From the NCBI RefSeq assembly GCF_004796535.1, contig NZ_SPHY01000005.1, positions 1 to 64,000 of the forward strand: a DNA stretch of 64,000 nt. Reading direction: 5' to 3'. The DNA is from Sphingomonas flavalba. Its GTDB lineage: Bacteria > Pseudomonadota > Alphaproteobacteria > Sphingomonadales > Sphingomonadaceae. The notes beneath the pieces were generated by a model. The model saw nothing but the letters and a program-made list of their open reading frames with translations, was not told where the DNA came from and searched no databases. The translations under genes and the position numbers were made by a program. This document shows, one piece after another, positions 1-8,727 of the stretch. Position 1 is the stretch's first letter, and every line of letters begins with the position of its first letter.

Positions 1-123
1 CGGCCGTCTCAAGGACTGGCGCCGCGTCGCCACGCGCTACGACCGGTGCCCGCAGGCCTTCTTCTCCGCCATCGCACTCGCAGCAACCGTCATCTTCTGG
101 CTCTGATCAATGGGTCCTGACCC
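1..123. mobile_element. Right end of an IS5-family insertion sequence (partial)
   Basis: Directly after the transposase stop the sequence reads TGGGTCCTGACCC (111-123), followed by TA. A near-palindromic GGGTC..GACCC terminus flanked by TA fits IS5-family elements of the IS427 type, which duplicate TA on insertion. The left end lies outside the window, so neither the inverted repeat nor the target duplication can be verified. The outer boundary is an inference. Confidence 0.5.
2..106 (+). pseudogene. C-terminal end of an IS5-type transposase (cut by window edge)
   Basis: Only the last 34 residues and the stop codon are visible because the window begins inside the gene. They read GRLKDWRRVATRYDRCPQ, then a hydrophobic FFSAIALAATVIFWL ending. 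That is the typical C-terminus of IS5-family (IS427-like) DDE transposases, where RxATRYDK/R-type and FW-L endings recur. Whether the transposase is intact cannot be judged. The stop lies about 17 bases before a likely IS terminus, as expected for a short element with one transposase frame. The assignment rests on recognising the tail, so the exact IS group is uncertain. Confidence 0.7.
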
Positions 124-178
124 TAAGAAGGGAAAGCCCACTCGGGTGTGCCTGCCAATCAATGGGCACGGTTTGGAA

Positions 179-481
179 TTACTGCGTTCCGGTCACGTTA
201 GTGATCTTGCCATCACGCTTTCTAACATGGACCACCGGAGCACCCCCTGTGTAGCCTATCTTTGGTGAGAAAGTGATAACATACTCTTCGTTGCTTTCAC
301 CTGCCAGAATGTTGACGGTGTCTATAGCGGATCGAGAAAATGGAGGCTCTTCTTTAACATACGCACGCGCGATAGATACGGCATCATTTCTCGATATATC
401 GTGGCGGTTACTGCACGACGATGTACTAATCAAAATTAGTACAAAATAATATTTACCTACCGCCATAGAGACATAATCCAT
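179..481 (-). CDS. Small exported protein, possible NTF2-fold/PepSY-like lipoprotein
   Basis: A 100-residue protein, or 95 residues if translation starts at the internal Met at 466. A short hydrophobic N-terminus (VLILISTSSC) ends in a Cys, which could be a weak lipobox. The mature part begins with a DAVSIARAYV helix and ends with GGAPVVHVRKRDGKITNV. That GG-x-P-hydrophobic strand followed by DGK-hydrophobic resembles the end of NTF2-fold immunity proteins and some PepSY-like domains; the resemblance is weak. Base composition and codons are clearly AT-richer than every neighbour, and the gene sits next to an IS end, so recent acquisition is likely. Function unknown; periplasmic or membrane-anchored location is inferred. 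Confidence 0.55.
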   Translation of the reverse strand: MDYVSMAVGKYYFVLILISTSSCSNRHDISRNDAVSIARAYVKEEPPFSRSAIDTVNILAGESNEEYVITFSPKIGYTGGAPVVHVRKRDGKITNVTGTQ

Positions 482-641
482 TATGGAGAGCCTAAAGGCG
501 GTTTTCCTGCCAACTCATCCAAAATTGCCGGTCTTCAAACCACCATTCACGGACATCCATCTTCGCTACCGTGCCGGCGCGGTTACAAATGCAATTTCTA
601 GCCGTATCACCTCCACCGTGCGCCGGGATGAGGGTTCGGGC

Positions 642-995
642 CTAAACCGTGAAGCTCTCGCCGCAGCCGCAGCTGCCCTTGGCGTTGGGGTTCTGGAAGA
701 CGAAGCCGGCGGTGAAGTCGTCCTCGACCCAGTCCATCTGGCTGCCGATCAGGTAGAGGATCGAGCCGCCGTCGACGAAGAAGGTGCCGCCGGGCGTTTC
801 GATCCGTTCGTCGAACGGCACAGCTTCAGTGACGTAATCGACCGAATAGGCCAGGCCCGAACAGCCGCGGCGCGGGGTCGACAGCTTGACGCCGATCGCG
901 TCGGCCGGGGCGCCCGCCATCAGCGACGCGATGCGCGCCTCCGCTTTCGGGGTCAGGGTCAATGCGGCCGGCCGCGCGCGGGTGGTGGTCGCCAT
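642..995 (-). CDS. sufA: A-type iron-sulfur carrier protein SufA/IscA family
   Basis: A 117-residue A-type carrier that accepts Fe-S clusters from the SufBCD scaffold and passes them to apoproteins in the cytosol. The three family cysteines are visible: Cys45 in RRGCSG, and Cys109 and Cys111 in SCGCGE near the C-terminus. The PNAKGSCGCGESF ending is the HesB/IscA signature. It is the last gene of the suf operon, 26 bases after sufT on the same strand. Length is normal for the family. Its position at the operon end supports the SufA name over IscA or ErpA, although these paralogues are hard to separate by sequence alone. Confidence 0.93.
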   Translation of the reverse strand: MATTTRARPAALTLTPKAEARIASLMAGAPADAIGVKLSTPRRGCSGLAYSVDYVTEAVPFDERIETPGGTFFVDGGSILYLIGSQMDWVEDDFTAGFVFQNPNAKGSCGCGESFTV

Positions 996-1021
996 GATCG
1001 TTTCGTCCTTCCTTGGCCCCC

Positions 1022-1489
1022 TTATAGCATGCCCAGTTCGAGTTTGGCTTCATCCGACATTTTCTGCGGGTCCCACGGCGGATCCCAGACCAGATTGACC
1101 TCGGCGTTGCCGATCCCCGGCACCGCGCCGATGCGCATCTCGACCTCGCCCGGCATCGATTCCGCCACCGGGCAATGCGGGGTGGTCAGCGTCATCGTCA
1201 CCGTGACATGGCCTTCGGCCGACACCTCGACGCCGTAGATCAGGCCGAGGTCGTAGATGTTGACCGGGATTTCGGGGTCGTAGATCTCGCGCAGCGCATC
1301 GACGACCGCTTCGTAAAGCGCGCCGCCCGGCTCGCCTTCCGCTACCGCTGCCGGTTTCTGGCTCAGAAAGCCTTCGAGATAGTCGCGCTTGCGCTCGAAC
1401 GTCTCGCGCGGCGCATCGTCCACCCGCGCGCGCGGCGGCTTGTCGACCGCGCCCACTTCCTCGACCCTTATGCTTTGTTCGTCGCTCAT
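1022..1489 (-). CDS. sufT: SUF-associated MIP18/DUF59 protein SufT
   Basis: A 155-residue protein with a MIP18 (DUF59) domain at about residues 55-150. It contains DPEIPVNIYDLGLIY (71-85) and TTPHCP with the conserved Cys106. This family helps mature Fe-S proteins and in many bacteria is encoded inside suf operons. Residues 1-50 are a variable, charged extension. The start overlaps the sufS stop by 4 bases, so translation is probably coupled. The C-terminal VWDPPWDPQKMSDEAKLELGM block is characteristic of SufT. A role as cluster carrier or maturation factor is established for the family; its clients here are unknown. Confidence 0.92.
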   Translation of the reverse strand: MSDEQSIRVEEVGAVDKPPRARVDDAPRETFERKRDYLEGFLSQKPAAVAEGEPGGALYEAVVDALREIYDPEIPVNIYDLGLIYGVEVSAEGHVTVTMTLTTPHCPVAESMPGEVEMRIGAVPGIGNAEVNLVWDPPWDPQKMSDEAKLELGML

Positions 1490-2706
1490 CCGAAAATTCT
1501 CGTTACCCGTTCGACGCCGCGCGCCAGTGCCTCGACATCGGAGACGTCGTTGTAGATGCCGAAGCTTGCCCGCGCCGTCGCCGCGACGCCCAGGTCGGCC
1601 ATCAGCGGCTGGGCGCAGTGATGGCCGGCGCGGATCGCCACGCCCTCCTCGTCGAGGATGGTGGCGACGTCGTGCGGGTGGACGCCGTCGACCGCGAAGC
1701 TGAGGATGCCGGCGCTATCCGCCGGCCCGAACAGGCGGACGCTGTTGATCCGCGCCAGCCGCTCGCGCGCCTCGGCGATCAGCGCCGCTTCGTGCGCGTG
1801 GATCGCGGCGAGGCCGATGCCTTCGACGTAATCGACCGCCGCCGCCAGCCCGACGCCGCCGACGATGTGGGGCGTCCCCGCCTCGAACCGGGCGGGGGCG
1901 GGGGCGTAGGTGGTGCGTTCGAAGCTGACCTTGTCGATCATCGACCCGCCGCCCTGCCACGGCGGCATCGCGTCGAGGATCTCGGCCCGTGCCCACAGCG
2001 CGCCGATGCCGGTCGGGCCGTAGAGCTTGTGCCCGGAGAACGCGTAAAAGTCGCAATCGAGCGCGGCGACGTCGACCGGCAGGCGCGGCACCGCCTGGCA
2101 GCCATCGAGCAGCAGCCTGGCACCGACCCCGTGCGCCAGTTCCGCCGCGCGCCGGACGTCGAGCACTGAACCGAGGACGTTGGAGACATGGGCGAGGGCG
2201 ACCAGCTTGTGCCGGGGGGTCAGCAGCGCCTCCGCCGCGTCGAGGTCGATGCGGCCATCGGCGGTCAGCGGGCAGACGTCGATTTCAACGCCGGTGCGGT
2301 CACGCAGCAACTGCCACGGCACGATATTGCTGTGATGCTCCAGCATCGACAGCAGGATGCGGTCGCCGGCCTTCAACCGGGTCTGGCCCCATGTCTGGGC
2401 AACCAGATTGATCGCCTCGGTCGCGCCGCGCACGAAGACGACCTCGTCGGCCGATGCTGCACCGATGAAGCGGGCGACCCGCTGCCGCGCCGCCTCGTAA
2501 GCCAGGGTCATGTCGGCGGAGCGTTTGTAGACGCCGCGATGCACGGTCGCATAGTCGCGGTCATAGGCGCGGGCGATCGCGTCAGTGACGACCAGCGGCT
2601 TCTGCGCGGTGGCGGCGCTGTCCAGATAATGCCAGCCGGCCGGCATCGCCGGGAAATCGGCGCGGCGGTCGAGCGTCGTCGCGGCGGGGGAGAGCAACGT
2701 CGCCAT
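1486..2706 (-). CDS. sufS: Cysteine desulfurase SufS
   Basis: A 406-residue PLP enzyme of the group II (SufS/CsdA) class that removes sulfur from L-cysteine to supply Fe-S assembly. The PLP lysine is Lys227 in FYAFSGHKLYGPTG. The persulfide cysteine is Cys364 in RAGHHCAQPLM. The short active-site loop and the EHHSNIVPW motif (123-131) also fit group II. Length is standard. The start overlaps the sufD stop by one base and the stop overlaps sufT by 4. No sufE or sufU partner is encoded beside it, so its sulfur acceptor must be elsewhere or the SufBCD complex itself. Confidence 0.96.
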   Translation of the reverse strand: MATLLSPAATTLDRRADFPAMPAGWHYLDSAATAQKPLVVTDAIARAYDRDYATVHRGVYKRSADMTLAYEAARQRVARFIGAASADEVVFVRGATEAINLVAQTWGQTRLKAGDRILLSMLEHHSNIVPWQLLRDRTGVEIDVCPLTADGRIDLDAAEALLTPRHKLVALAHVSNVLGSVLDVRRAAELAHGVGARLLLDGCQAVPRLPVDVAALDCDFYAFSGHKLYGPTGIGALWARAEILDAMPPWQGGGSMIDKVSFERTTYAPAPARFEAGTPHIVGGVGLAAAVDYVEGIGLAAIHAHEAALIAEARERLARINSVRLFGPADSAGILSFAVDGVHPHDVATILDEEGVAIRAGHHCAQPLMADLGVAATARASFGIYNDVSDVEALARGVERVTRIFG

Positions 2707-3776
2707 CAGTGCGCCTCCAGCCAGGCATCGGCGTCGGCGATGAACGCGTCGCGGACCGCTTCCTCACCGATCCGGTCGAGCGCGTCGGCGACGAAGGCGT
2801 GGGTGAGGAGCGCGCGCGCGGCCGCCGGCGGCACACCCCGGCTGGCGAGGTAGAACAGCGCCTGCGCGTCCAGCTCGCCGACGGTGGCGCCGTGGGCGCA
2901 TTTCACGTCGTCGGCGAAAATCTCCAGCTCCGGCTTCAGGTTGACGGTCGCCGCGCGCTTTAGCAGCAGGCCGCGCAGCGACTGTTCGCCGTCGGTTTTC
3001 TGCGCGCCCTCGGCCACCTCGACGCGGGCGGCGAGGCTGGCGCTGGCGGTGTCGTCGGCGACGGCACGCCAGATCTGGCGGCTGACGCCCTTTTCGGCCT
3101 CGTGGCGGACGACGACCGCTGCCTCATGGCGTTGCTCGCCGCGCGCGAGCAGGGCGCCGCCCATTTCGGCATAGGCGGCGGTGCCGGTCAGGGTCAGCGC
3201 CGCGTCGATCCGGCTGCCTGCGCCGCCGGCGCCGAGCGCGACGGTGACCAGGCTGGCGCCTTCGCCGATCTCCGCCTCGTCGCGCAGCGAGGTGAAACCG
3301 CTCGCCTGGGTCAGGCGCAGCGCCCGCATCAGCCGGGCGCCCTTGCCGAGCGCGATCGCGGTCAGCCGGTTGGCCCAGCCGTCGCCGACGAAGGTCTCGA
3401 CGATGCGCGCCTGCGCCCCGGCGGCCAGGGCGATGCGGGCGGGGACATGATTGGCGCCGCCGGTCGAGACGTGGATGATCTCGACGAGGCCGGCGGCGTG
3501 ATCGTCGCCCAGCGCCAGCGTCCAGCCCGGCGCGGTGGCGAGGCGGGCGAGCGGATGGGCACTCGCTGCGTCGACCGCGCCGACGGCGACCGGGCCGGGG
3601 TTGCTGCGTTCCGGCCGGTAGACGCCGTCGATGAAGGTCAGGTGCGGGCCGCCGAAGGCCGGGGCGACCGGTAGCGCGTCGGCGCGGGGCGTCGCTTCCG
3701 CCAGCGCCGGCAGGGCGGCCAGCGCCGACCAGCGCCACGCCTCTTCGCGGGGGGACGGCAGGGCGAGCGCGCTCAT
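2706..3776 (-). CDS. sufD: Fe-S cluster scaffold subunit SufD
   Basis: A 356-residue SufB/SufD-family protein. The C-terminal motif KCAHGATVGELDAQALFYL carries Cys293 and His295, matching the conserved Cys/His pair of SufD that faces SufB at the assembly site. It is shorter than the roughly 420-residue E. coli protein, mostly through a reduced N-terminal helical region, as is common in alphaproteobacteria. It forms the SufBC2D complex with the two genes upstream. The ATG overlaps the sufC stop by 4 bases, implying coupled translation. The middle (about residues 100-300) would be the beta-helix core. Confidence 0.93.
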   Translation of the reverse strand: MSALALPSPREEAWRWSALAALPALAEATPRADALPVAPAFGGPHLTFIDGVYRPERSNPGPVAVGAVDAASAHPLARLATAPGWTLALGDDHAAGLVEIIHVSTGGANHVPARIALAAGAQARIVETFVGDGWANRLTAIALGKGARLMRALRLTQASGFTSLRDEAEIGEGASLVTVALGAGGAGSRIDAALTLTGTAAYAEMGGALLARGEQRHEAAVVVRHEAEKGVSRQIWRAVADDTASASLAARVEVAEGAQKTDGEQSLRGLLLKRAATVNLKPELEIFADDVKCAHGATVGELDAQALFYLASRGVPPAAARALLTHAFVADALDRIGEEAVRDAFIADADAWLEAH

Positions 3777-4516
3777 GCGGCCAGCGCTCCATAGCCTTCG
3801 CGCTCCAGTTCCAGCGCCAGTTCGGCGCCGCCGGAACGGACGATCCGCCCGTCCGCCAGGACGTGGACGAAATCCGGCTTCACGTAATCGAGCAGCCGCT
3901 GGTAGTGGGTGATCAGCAGCACCGCCTTGTCCGGCTTGCGCATGATCCGGTTGATGCCGTCGCCGACGACGCGCAGCGCGTCGATGTCGAGGCCGCTGTC
4001 GGTCTCGTCGAGGATCGCCAGCTTCGGGTCGATGATTCCCATCTGGACCATCTCGTTGCGCTTCTTCTCGCCGCCGGAGAAACCGACGTTCACCGGGCGT
4101 TTCAGCATGTCCATATCGACGCCCATCGCCCCGGCCTGCGTCCGCGCGACGCGCAGGAAATCGCCCGCCGACAGCGCCGCCTCGCCACGCGCCTTGCGCT
4201 GCGCGTTCAGCGCCTCGCGCAGGAACTGGACGTTGGAGACGCCGGGAATCTCGACCGGATACTGGAAACCGAGGAACAGGCCCAGCGCCGCGCGTTCGTG
4301 CGGGGCGAGGGCGAGCAGGTCCTGCCCGTCGAGCGTCGCGGTGCCGTCGGTCACTTCATAACCGGGGCGCCCGCCCAGCACATAGGACAGTGTCGACTTG
4401 CCGGCGCCGTTCGGCCCCATGACCGCGTGGATTTCGCCGGGGTTGAGAGTCAGCGTCAGGCCCTTGAGGATCGGCTTGTCGGCGACAGTGGCGTGTAGAT
4501 TATTGATTTTCAGCAT
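3773..4516 (-). CDS. sufC: Fe-S assembly ATPase SufC
   Basis: A 247-residue soluble ABC-type ATPase that powers conformational change in SufBC2D. The Walker A is GPNGAGKS (34-41). The signature is GFSGGEKKRNEM, in which EKKR replaces the usual Q-rich motif and is typical of SufC. The Walker B is LAILDETDSGLD, followed by an ITHYQRLLDYV switch-histidine region that is also family-specific. Length is standard. It lies 72 bases after sufB and overlaps sufD by 4. The DET in Walker B (in place of DEP) is a good discriminator from transport ABC ATPases. Confidence 0.97.
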   Translation of the reverse strand: MLKINNLHATVADKPILKGLTLTLNPGEIHAVMGPNGAGKSTLSYVLGGRPGYEVTDGTATLDGQDLLALAPHERAALGLFLGFQYPVEIPGVSNVQFLREALNAQRKARGEAALSAGDFLRVARTQAGAMGVDMDMLKRPVNVGFSGGEKKRNEMVQMGIIDPKLAILDETDSGLDIDALRVVGDGINRIMRKPDKAVLLITHYQRLLDYVKPDFVHVLADGRIVRSGGAELALELEREGYGALAA

Positions 4517-4588
4517 TAAACATAACTTTCCTGAAGCACGCTGCCGGCAAGCCCGCCCATTCCGGGGAGGCTTGTGAAAGAGTGGCGA

Positions 4589-6057
<1,469 letters not shown>

Positions 6058-6058
<1 letters not shown>

Positions 6059-6465
6059 CAGGCCGCTCCCGCCAGCGTCGCCAGCGTCACGCCGGACAGC
6101 GCACCCTTCACCGCGCCGTTGACCGAGCCGATCACCGGCCGCACCCGGCAGCCGGGTTCAAGCGCGCAATCATGGCCCTCGCTGTCGAGGCAGGTGGTCA
6201 GCGCGATCGGCCCCTCGACCGCCTCGATGATGTCAGCAAGGCTGATCGCCTGCGCCGGCCGCGCCAGCGCGAAGCCGCCGCCGGCGCCGCGCGCCGAGGT
6301 AAACAGCCCGGCGGCGGCCAGGCGGCCCATCAGCTTCTGCGTCGTCGGCAGCGGAATGCCGGTATCGGCGGCCAGCATGGTGGCAGACAGACGCGTGCCG
6401 AGCGGCGCGCGGGCCGCGGCAGCCATGATGACGACGGAATAGTCGGTAAAGCTCGACAGGCGCAT
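6058..6465 (-). CDS. Rrf2/IscR-family regulator of the suf operon
   Basis: A 135-residue Rrf2-type winged-helix regulator. The HTH lies at about residues 26-60 ([19 protein letters not shown]), followed by the GGGFALARP wing. Three cysteines, Cys92, Cys100 and Cys106, match the spacing that binds a cluster in IscR-like proteins. It is therefore likely to sense Fe-S status through its own cluster and control the operon it heads. Annotated homologues are named SUF system Fe-S assembly regulator; I leave the symbol blank because IscR, RirA and SufR names are used inconsistently. Autoregulation through the palindrome just upstream is an inference. Confidence 0.92.
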
Positions 6466-6505
6466 GACATATCCGAATTAGGATTGATTCGATCCGATTG
6501 CCATG
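6466..6505 (-). promoter_or_regulatory. Candidate promoter/operator of the suf operon
   Basis: The 5' flank of the regulator gene, read on the minus strand, contains ATCCTAATTCGGAT (6471-6484). Its ATCC/GGAT half-sites are separated by six bases, and a further CGGAT repeat lies upstream. This AT-rich imperfect palindrome ends six bases before the start codon, where an Rrf2-family protein could block transcription or translation. No convincing -35/-10 pair can be assigned. It is proposed from position and symmetry only. Confidence 0.35.
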
Positions 6506-6568
6506 TGGGCATGCGATCGCCCCGCGTCAAGCGCCATTGCCTGCCCTGGCGGATTCTCCGCCCGGCGA

Positions 6569-7417
6569 TCAGGTATCGGTGATCAGCGGGCGCAGCGCCC
6601 TCACCGCACCGCGCTTCAGGGTCAGCCGGGCGAGAGTCGGCAGATCGTCGGTGAAGCGGCTGGGGGTGATGCCAGTGAAGTACTTGATCTCACGAATGAA
6701 ATGCGACTGGTCGTAGAAGCCGCGGGCGATGACGGAGGTCATGTCGGTGTCGCCGCGCGCCAGCGCCACTGCCGCGCGCAGCGCCCGGTACTTGCGTGCC
6801 AGCATCTTGGGCGGCGCGCCGTAGAAGCGCTTACACAGGCGCTCGACCTGGCGGCGCGACAGCCCGGCTTCGGCGACCAATGTCTCGACATCGGGCGAAT
6901 CGGCACGTTCGAGCCAATGATCGACGATCCGGGTGAAGTTGACCGGCATGTCCTTCGCCTCGGCGACCAGTGCGCGAATCAGCGTGTTGCCGATCGCGAC
7001 GCGCGCGTCGAGGGTCGACGCCGCCCGCAACTGCGCCGCCGTCTCGCTCATCCGCCGGCCGAACAGCGCCTGCGCGTCGACCACCCGGTTGACCATCGTC
7101 GATGCGTCGATGCCCATCAGCGCCGCCCAGCCGGCCGGCAGCAGGCCCACGCCGAACAGATCGACCGGGCCCACCGCGCGCACCGCCGTCATGCCGGTCG
7201 TCGGCCCGACGATCTGGGTTTCCGGCGCGGCCTGCACCGTCCCGTCGGCGAAACGGTAAGAGCCTTCGCCCGGACTGAGCTTGAAACGGAACTGCGCCAG
7301 GTCGGCGCGTTCCGAGTCCTCGAGCAGCGGAAGGTCGGCGCGGAAATCATAGAAGACGGATACGAAGTCGCGAAGATCGCAGTCAGGGGCTGCATACTCA
7401 AGCGACAACGCTGACAT
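6569..7417 (-). CDS. AraC-family transcriptional regulator
   Basis: A 282-residue protein. An N-terminal sensor-like domain (about 1-150, containing FKLSPGEGSYRF and GLLPAGWAALMG) resembles the DUF6597 domain of many AraC regulators. The C-terminal AraC DNA-binding domain (about 165-270) has two HTH units, the first around VAEAGLSRRQVERLCKRFYG and the second ending in FYDQSHFIREIKYFTGITPSRF. The ligand and target genes cannot be inferred. It precedes the suf operon on the same strand but is separated by 103 bases containing the putative suf promoter, so a functional link is not implied. Confidence 0.9.
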   Translation of the reverse strand: MSALSLEYAAPDCDLRDFVSVFYDFRADLPLLEDSERADLAQFRFKLSPGEGSYRFADGTVQAAPETQIVGPTTGMTAVRAVGPVDLFGVGLLPAGWAALMGIDASTMVNRVVDAQALFGRRMSETAAQLRAASTLDARVAIGNTLIRALVAEAKDMPVNFTRIVDHWLERADSPDVETLVAEAGLSRRQVERLCKRFYGAPPKMLARKYRALRAAVALARGDTDMTSVIARGFYDQSHFIREIKYFTGITPSRFTDDLPTLARLTLKRGAVRALRPLITDT

Positions 7418-7440
7418 AAACGCTTATCCGACCCGTTTTC

Positions 7441-7659
7441 TCAAACGAGTCTACAATGCCGGCGATATGAAGAAAAGCGGCCTGGCCGGAAAACCGGCCA
7501 GGCCAAGTAAAAGAACCCCCAATACGTCAGGAGCCCTTCGGGTCGCGGAGCCGTCGTAGAATGATTCGCGTTAGATGTATTGGATAGATTCGACATTTTC
7601 GCTGGAGACCCCCCATCAAAAGGATGGTGTGGCGGTCGGTTTTTGGTAAGCAGCGCCAT
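7441..7659 (-). other. Divergent intergenic segment with aromatic-rich small ORF and strong hairpin
   Basis: On the minus strand a 72-codon frame starts at 7659, overlapping the pyrD ATG by two bases. Upstream of that ATG is AAAAGGAAAAAGC, a good ribosome site. An internal ATG at 7596 would give 51 residues. The C-terminal half has the run LLTYWGFFYLAWPVF. An 11-bp perfect stem (GGCCTGGCCGG / CCGGCCAGGCC, 7478-7503, loop of four) lies within the frame. On the minus strand it is followed by GCTTTTCTTC, which looks like an intrinsic terminator. Codon use is not GC3-biased, unlike real neighbours. It may be a short RNA, a leader or a small membrane peptide; none is established. Confidence 0.35.
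7468..7503 (-). terminator. Intrinsic terminator-like hairpin
   Basis: A perfect 11-bp GC stem with a TTTT loop (minus-strand reading), followed by GCTTTTCTTC. No annotated minus-strand gene ends here, so if it is active it would end a short transcript starting in the pyrD upstream region. Confidence 0.5.
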
Positions 7660-8677
7660 GCTTTTTCCTTTTGTTCGTCCTCTCATCCATTCGATTGATG
7701 CTGAGCGCTCGCACCGACTTACCATCGCCACGCTGAAGCGTCTGCCGGCGCTGCCGCCGCCCCAACCCGACCCGGTATTGGTGATTCGCGTCGCCGGGCT
7801 CACCTTTCCCAACCCGGTCGGGCTGGCCGCGGGGTTCGACAAGGATGCCGAGGTGCCGGCAGCAATGCTCGGCTTCGGCTTCGGCTTTGTCGAGGTCGGC
7901 ACGCTGACCCCGCGCCCGCAGCCGGGCAACGCGCGGCCGCGCCTGTTCCGGCTGGTCGAGGACCAGGCGGTCATCAACCGGATGGGGTTCAACAACGGCG
8001 GCCAGCCGGCGGCGCTCGCCCGGTTGCGCGGGCGGCGCGGCGGCATCGTCGGCGTGAATATCGGTGCCAACAAAGATTCCGCCGACCGCGTTGCTGATTA
8101 TGCGCTGGGCGTGACGACGATGCTGGCGGTCGCCGATTACCTGACCGTCAACATCAGTTCGCCCAACACGCCGGGGCTGCGCGCGTTGCAGGACCCGGCG
8201 GCGCTGGCCGCGTTGCTCGACGTGGTGATGGAGGCGCGCGGCGCCGGGCCGCCGCTGTTCCTGAAAGTGGCGCCGGACCTGGAGCCGGCCGATATCGACG
8301 CGATCGCCCGACTGGCGATCGATCGGCATGTCGATGCGCTGATCGTGTCGAACACCACGATCGGCCGGCCGGCCCTCGCCTCGCGCCATGCCGGCGAGGC
8401 GGGCGGCCTGTCCGGCGCGCCGCTGCGCCCGCTGGCACTGCAGCGCCTGGCGGATTTCCGCGCGGCGACCGGCGGCGCCTTGCCGCTGATCGCCGCCGGC
8501 GGCATCGCGTCGGCCGAGCACGCCTATGCCAGCATCCGCACCGGCGCCAGTCTTGTCCAGCTCTATACCGCGCTGGTCTACGAGGGGCCGGGGCTGGCAA
8601 AGCGGATTGTCGCCGGGCTGAAGGAACTGATCGCCCGCGACGGCTTCACCAGCATTGAGCAGGCGGTCGGCGCGTGA
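7658..8677 (+). CDS. pyrD: Dihydroorotate dehydrogenase (quinone), class 2
   Basis: A 339-residue FMN enzyme of pyrimidine synthesis that oxidises dihydroorotate to orotate with quinone as acceptor at the inner membrane. The start at 7658 gives MLFPFVRPLIHSIDAERSHRL, the N-terminal membrane-associating helix pair typical of class 2 enzymes; an upstream in-frame start at 7580 would add 26 unrelated residues. Family motifs include GLAAGFDKDAE, the NISSPNTPGLR loop with the catalytic Ser, the VSNTT motif and GGI phosphate-binding segments near the C-terminus. Length is standard. It is followed by the gamma-glutamyltransferase gene about 50 bases downstream. Confidence 0.96.
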   Translation: MLFPFVRPLIHSIDAERSHRLTIATLKRLPALPPPQPDPVLVIRVAGLTFPNPVGLAAGFDKDAEVPAAMLGFGFGFVEVGTLTPRPQPGNARPRLFRLVEDQAVINRMGFNNGGQPAALARLRGRRGGIVGVNIGANKDSADRVADYALGVTTMLAVADYLTVNISSPNTPGLRALQDPAALAALLDVVMEARGAGPPLFLKVAPDLEPADIDAIARLAIDRHVDALIVSNTTIGRPALASRHAGEAGGLSGAPLRPLALQRLADFRAATGGALPLIAAGGIASAEHAYASIRTGASLVQLYTALVYEGPGLAKRIVAGLKELIARDGFTSIEQAVGA

Positions 8678-8727
8678 GCGGCGCCAGGCGGCTTCCCCCC
8701 GGCGGTTTCGGCTTCTATTGTCGGGGC

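Noticed and set aside
7441-7596. Attenuator leader peptide for aromatic amino acids
   Set aside because: The aromatic run is suggestive, but the frame has no stop before the terminator-like stem and the next minus-strand gene is an AraC regulator, not a biosynthetic gene.
8674-8727. GTG start for the gamma-glutamyltransferase, overlapping the pyrD stop
   Set aside because: It would place 18 non-hydrophobic residues before a perfect signal peptide. The ATG at 8728 fits better.
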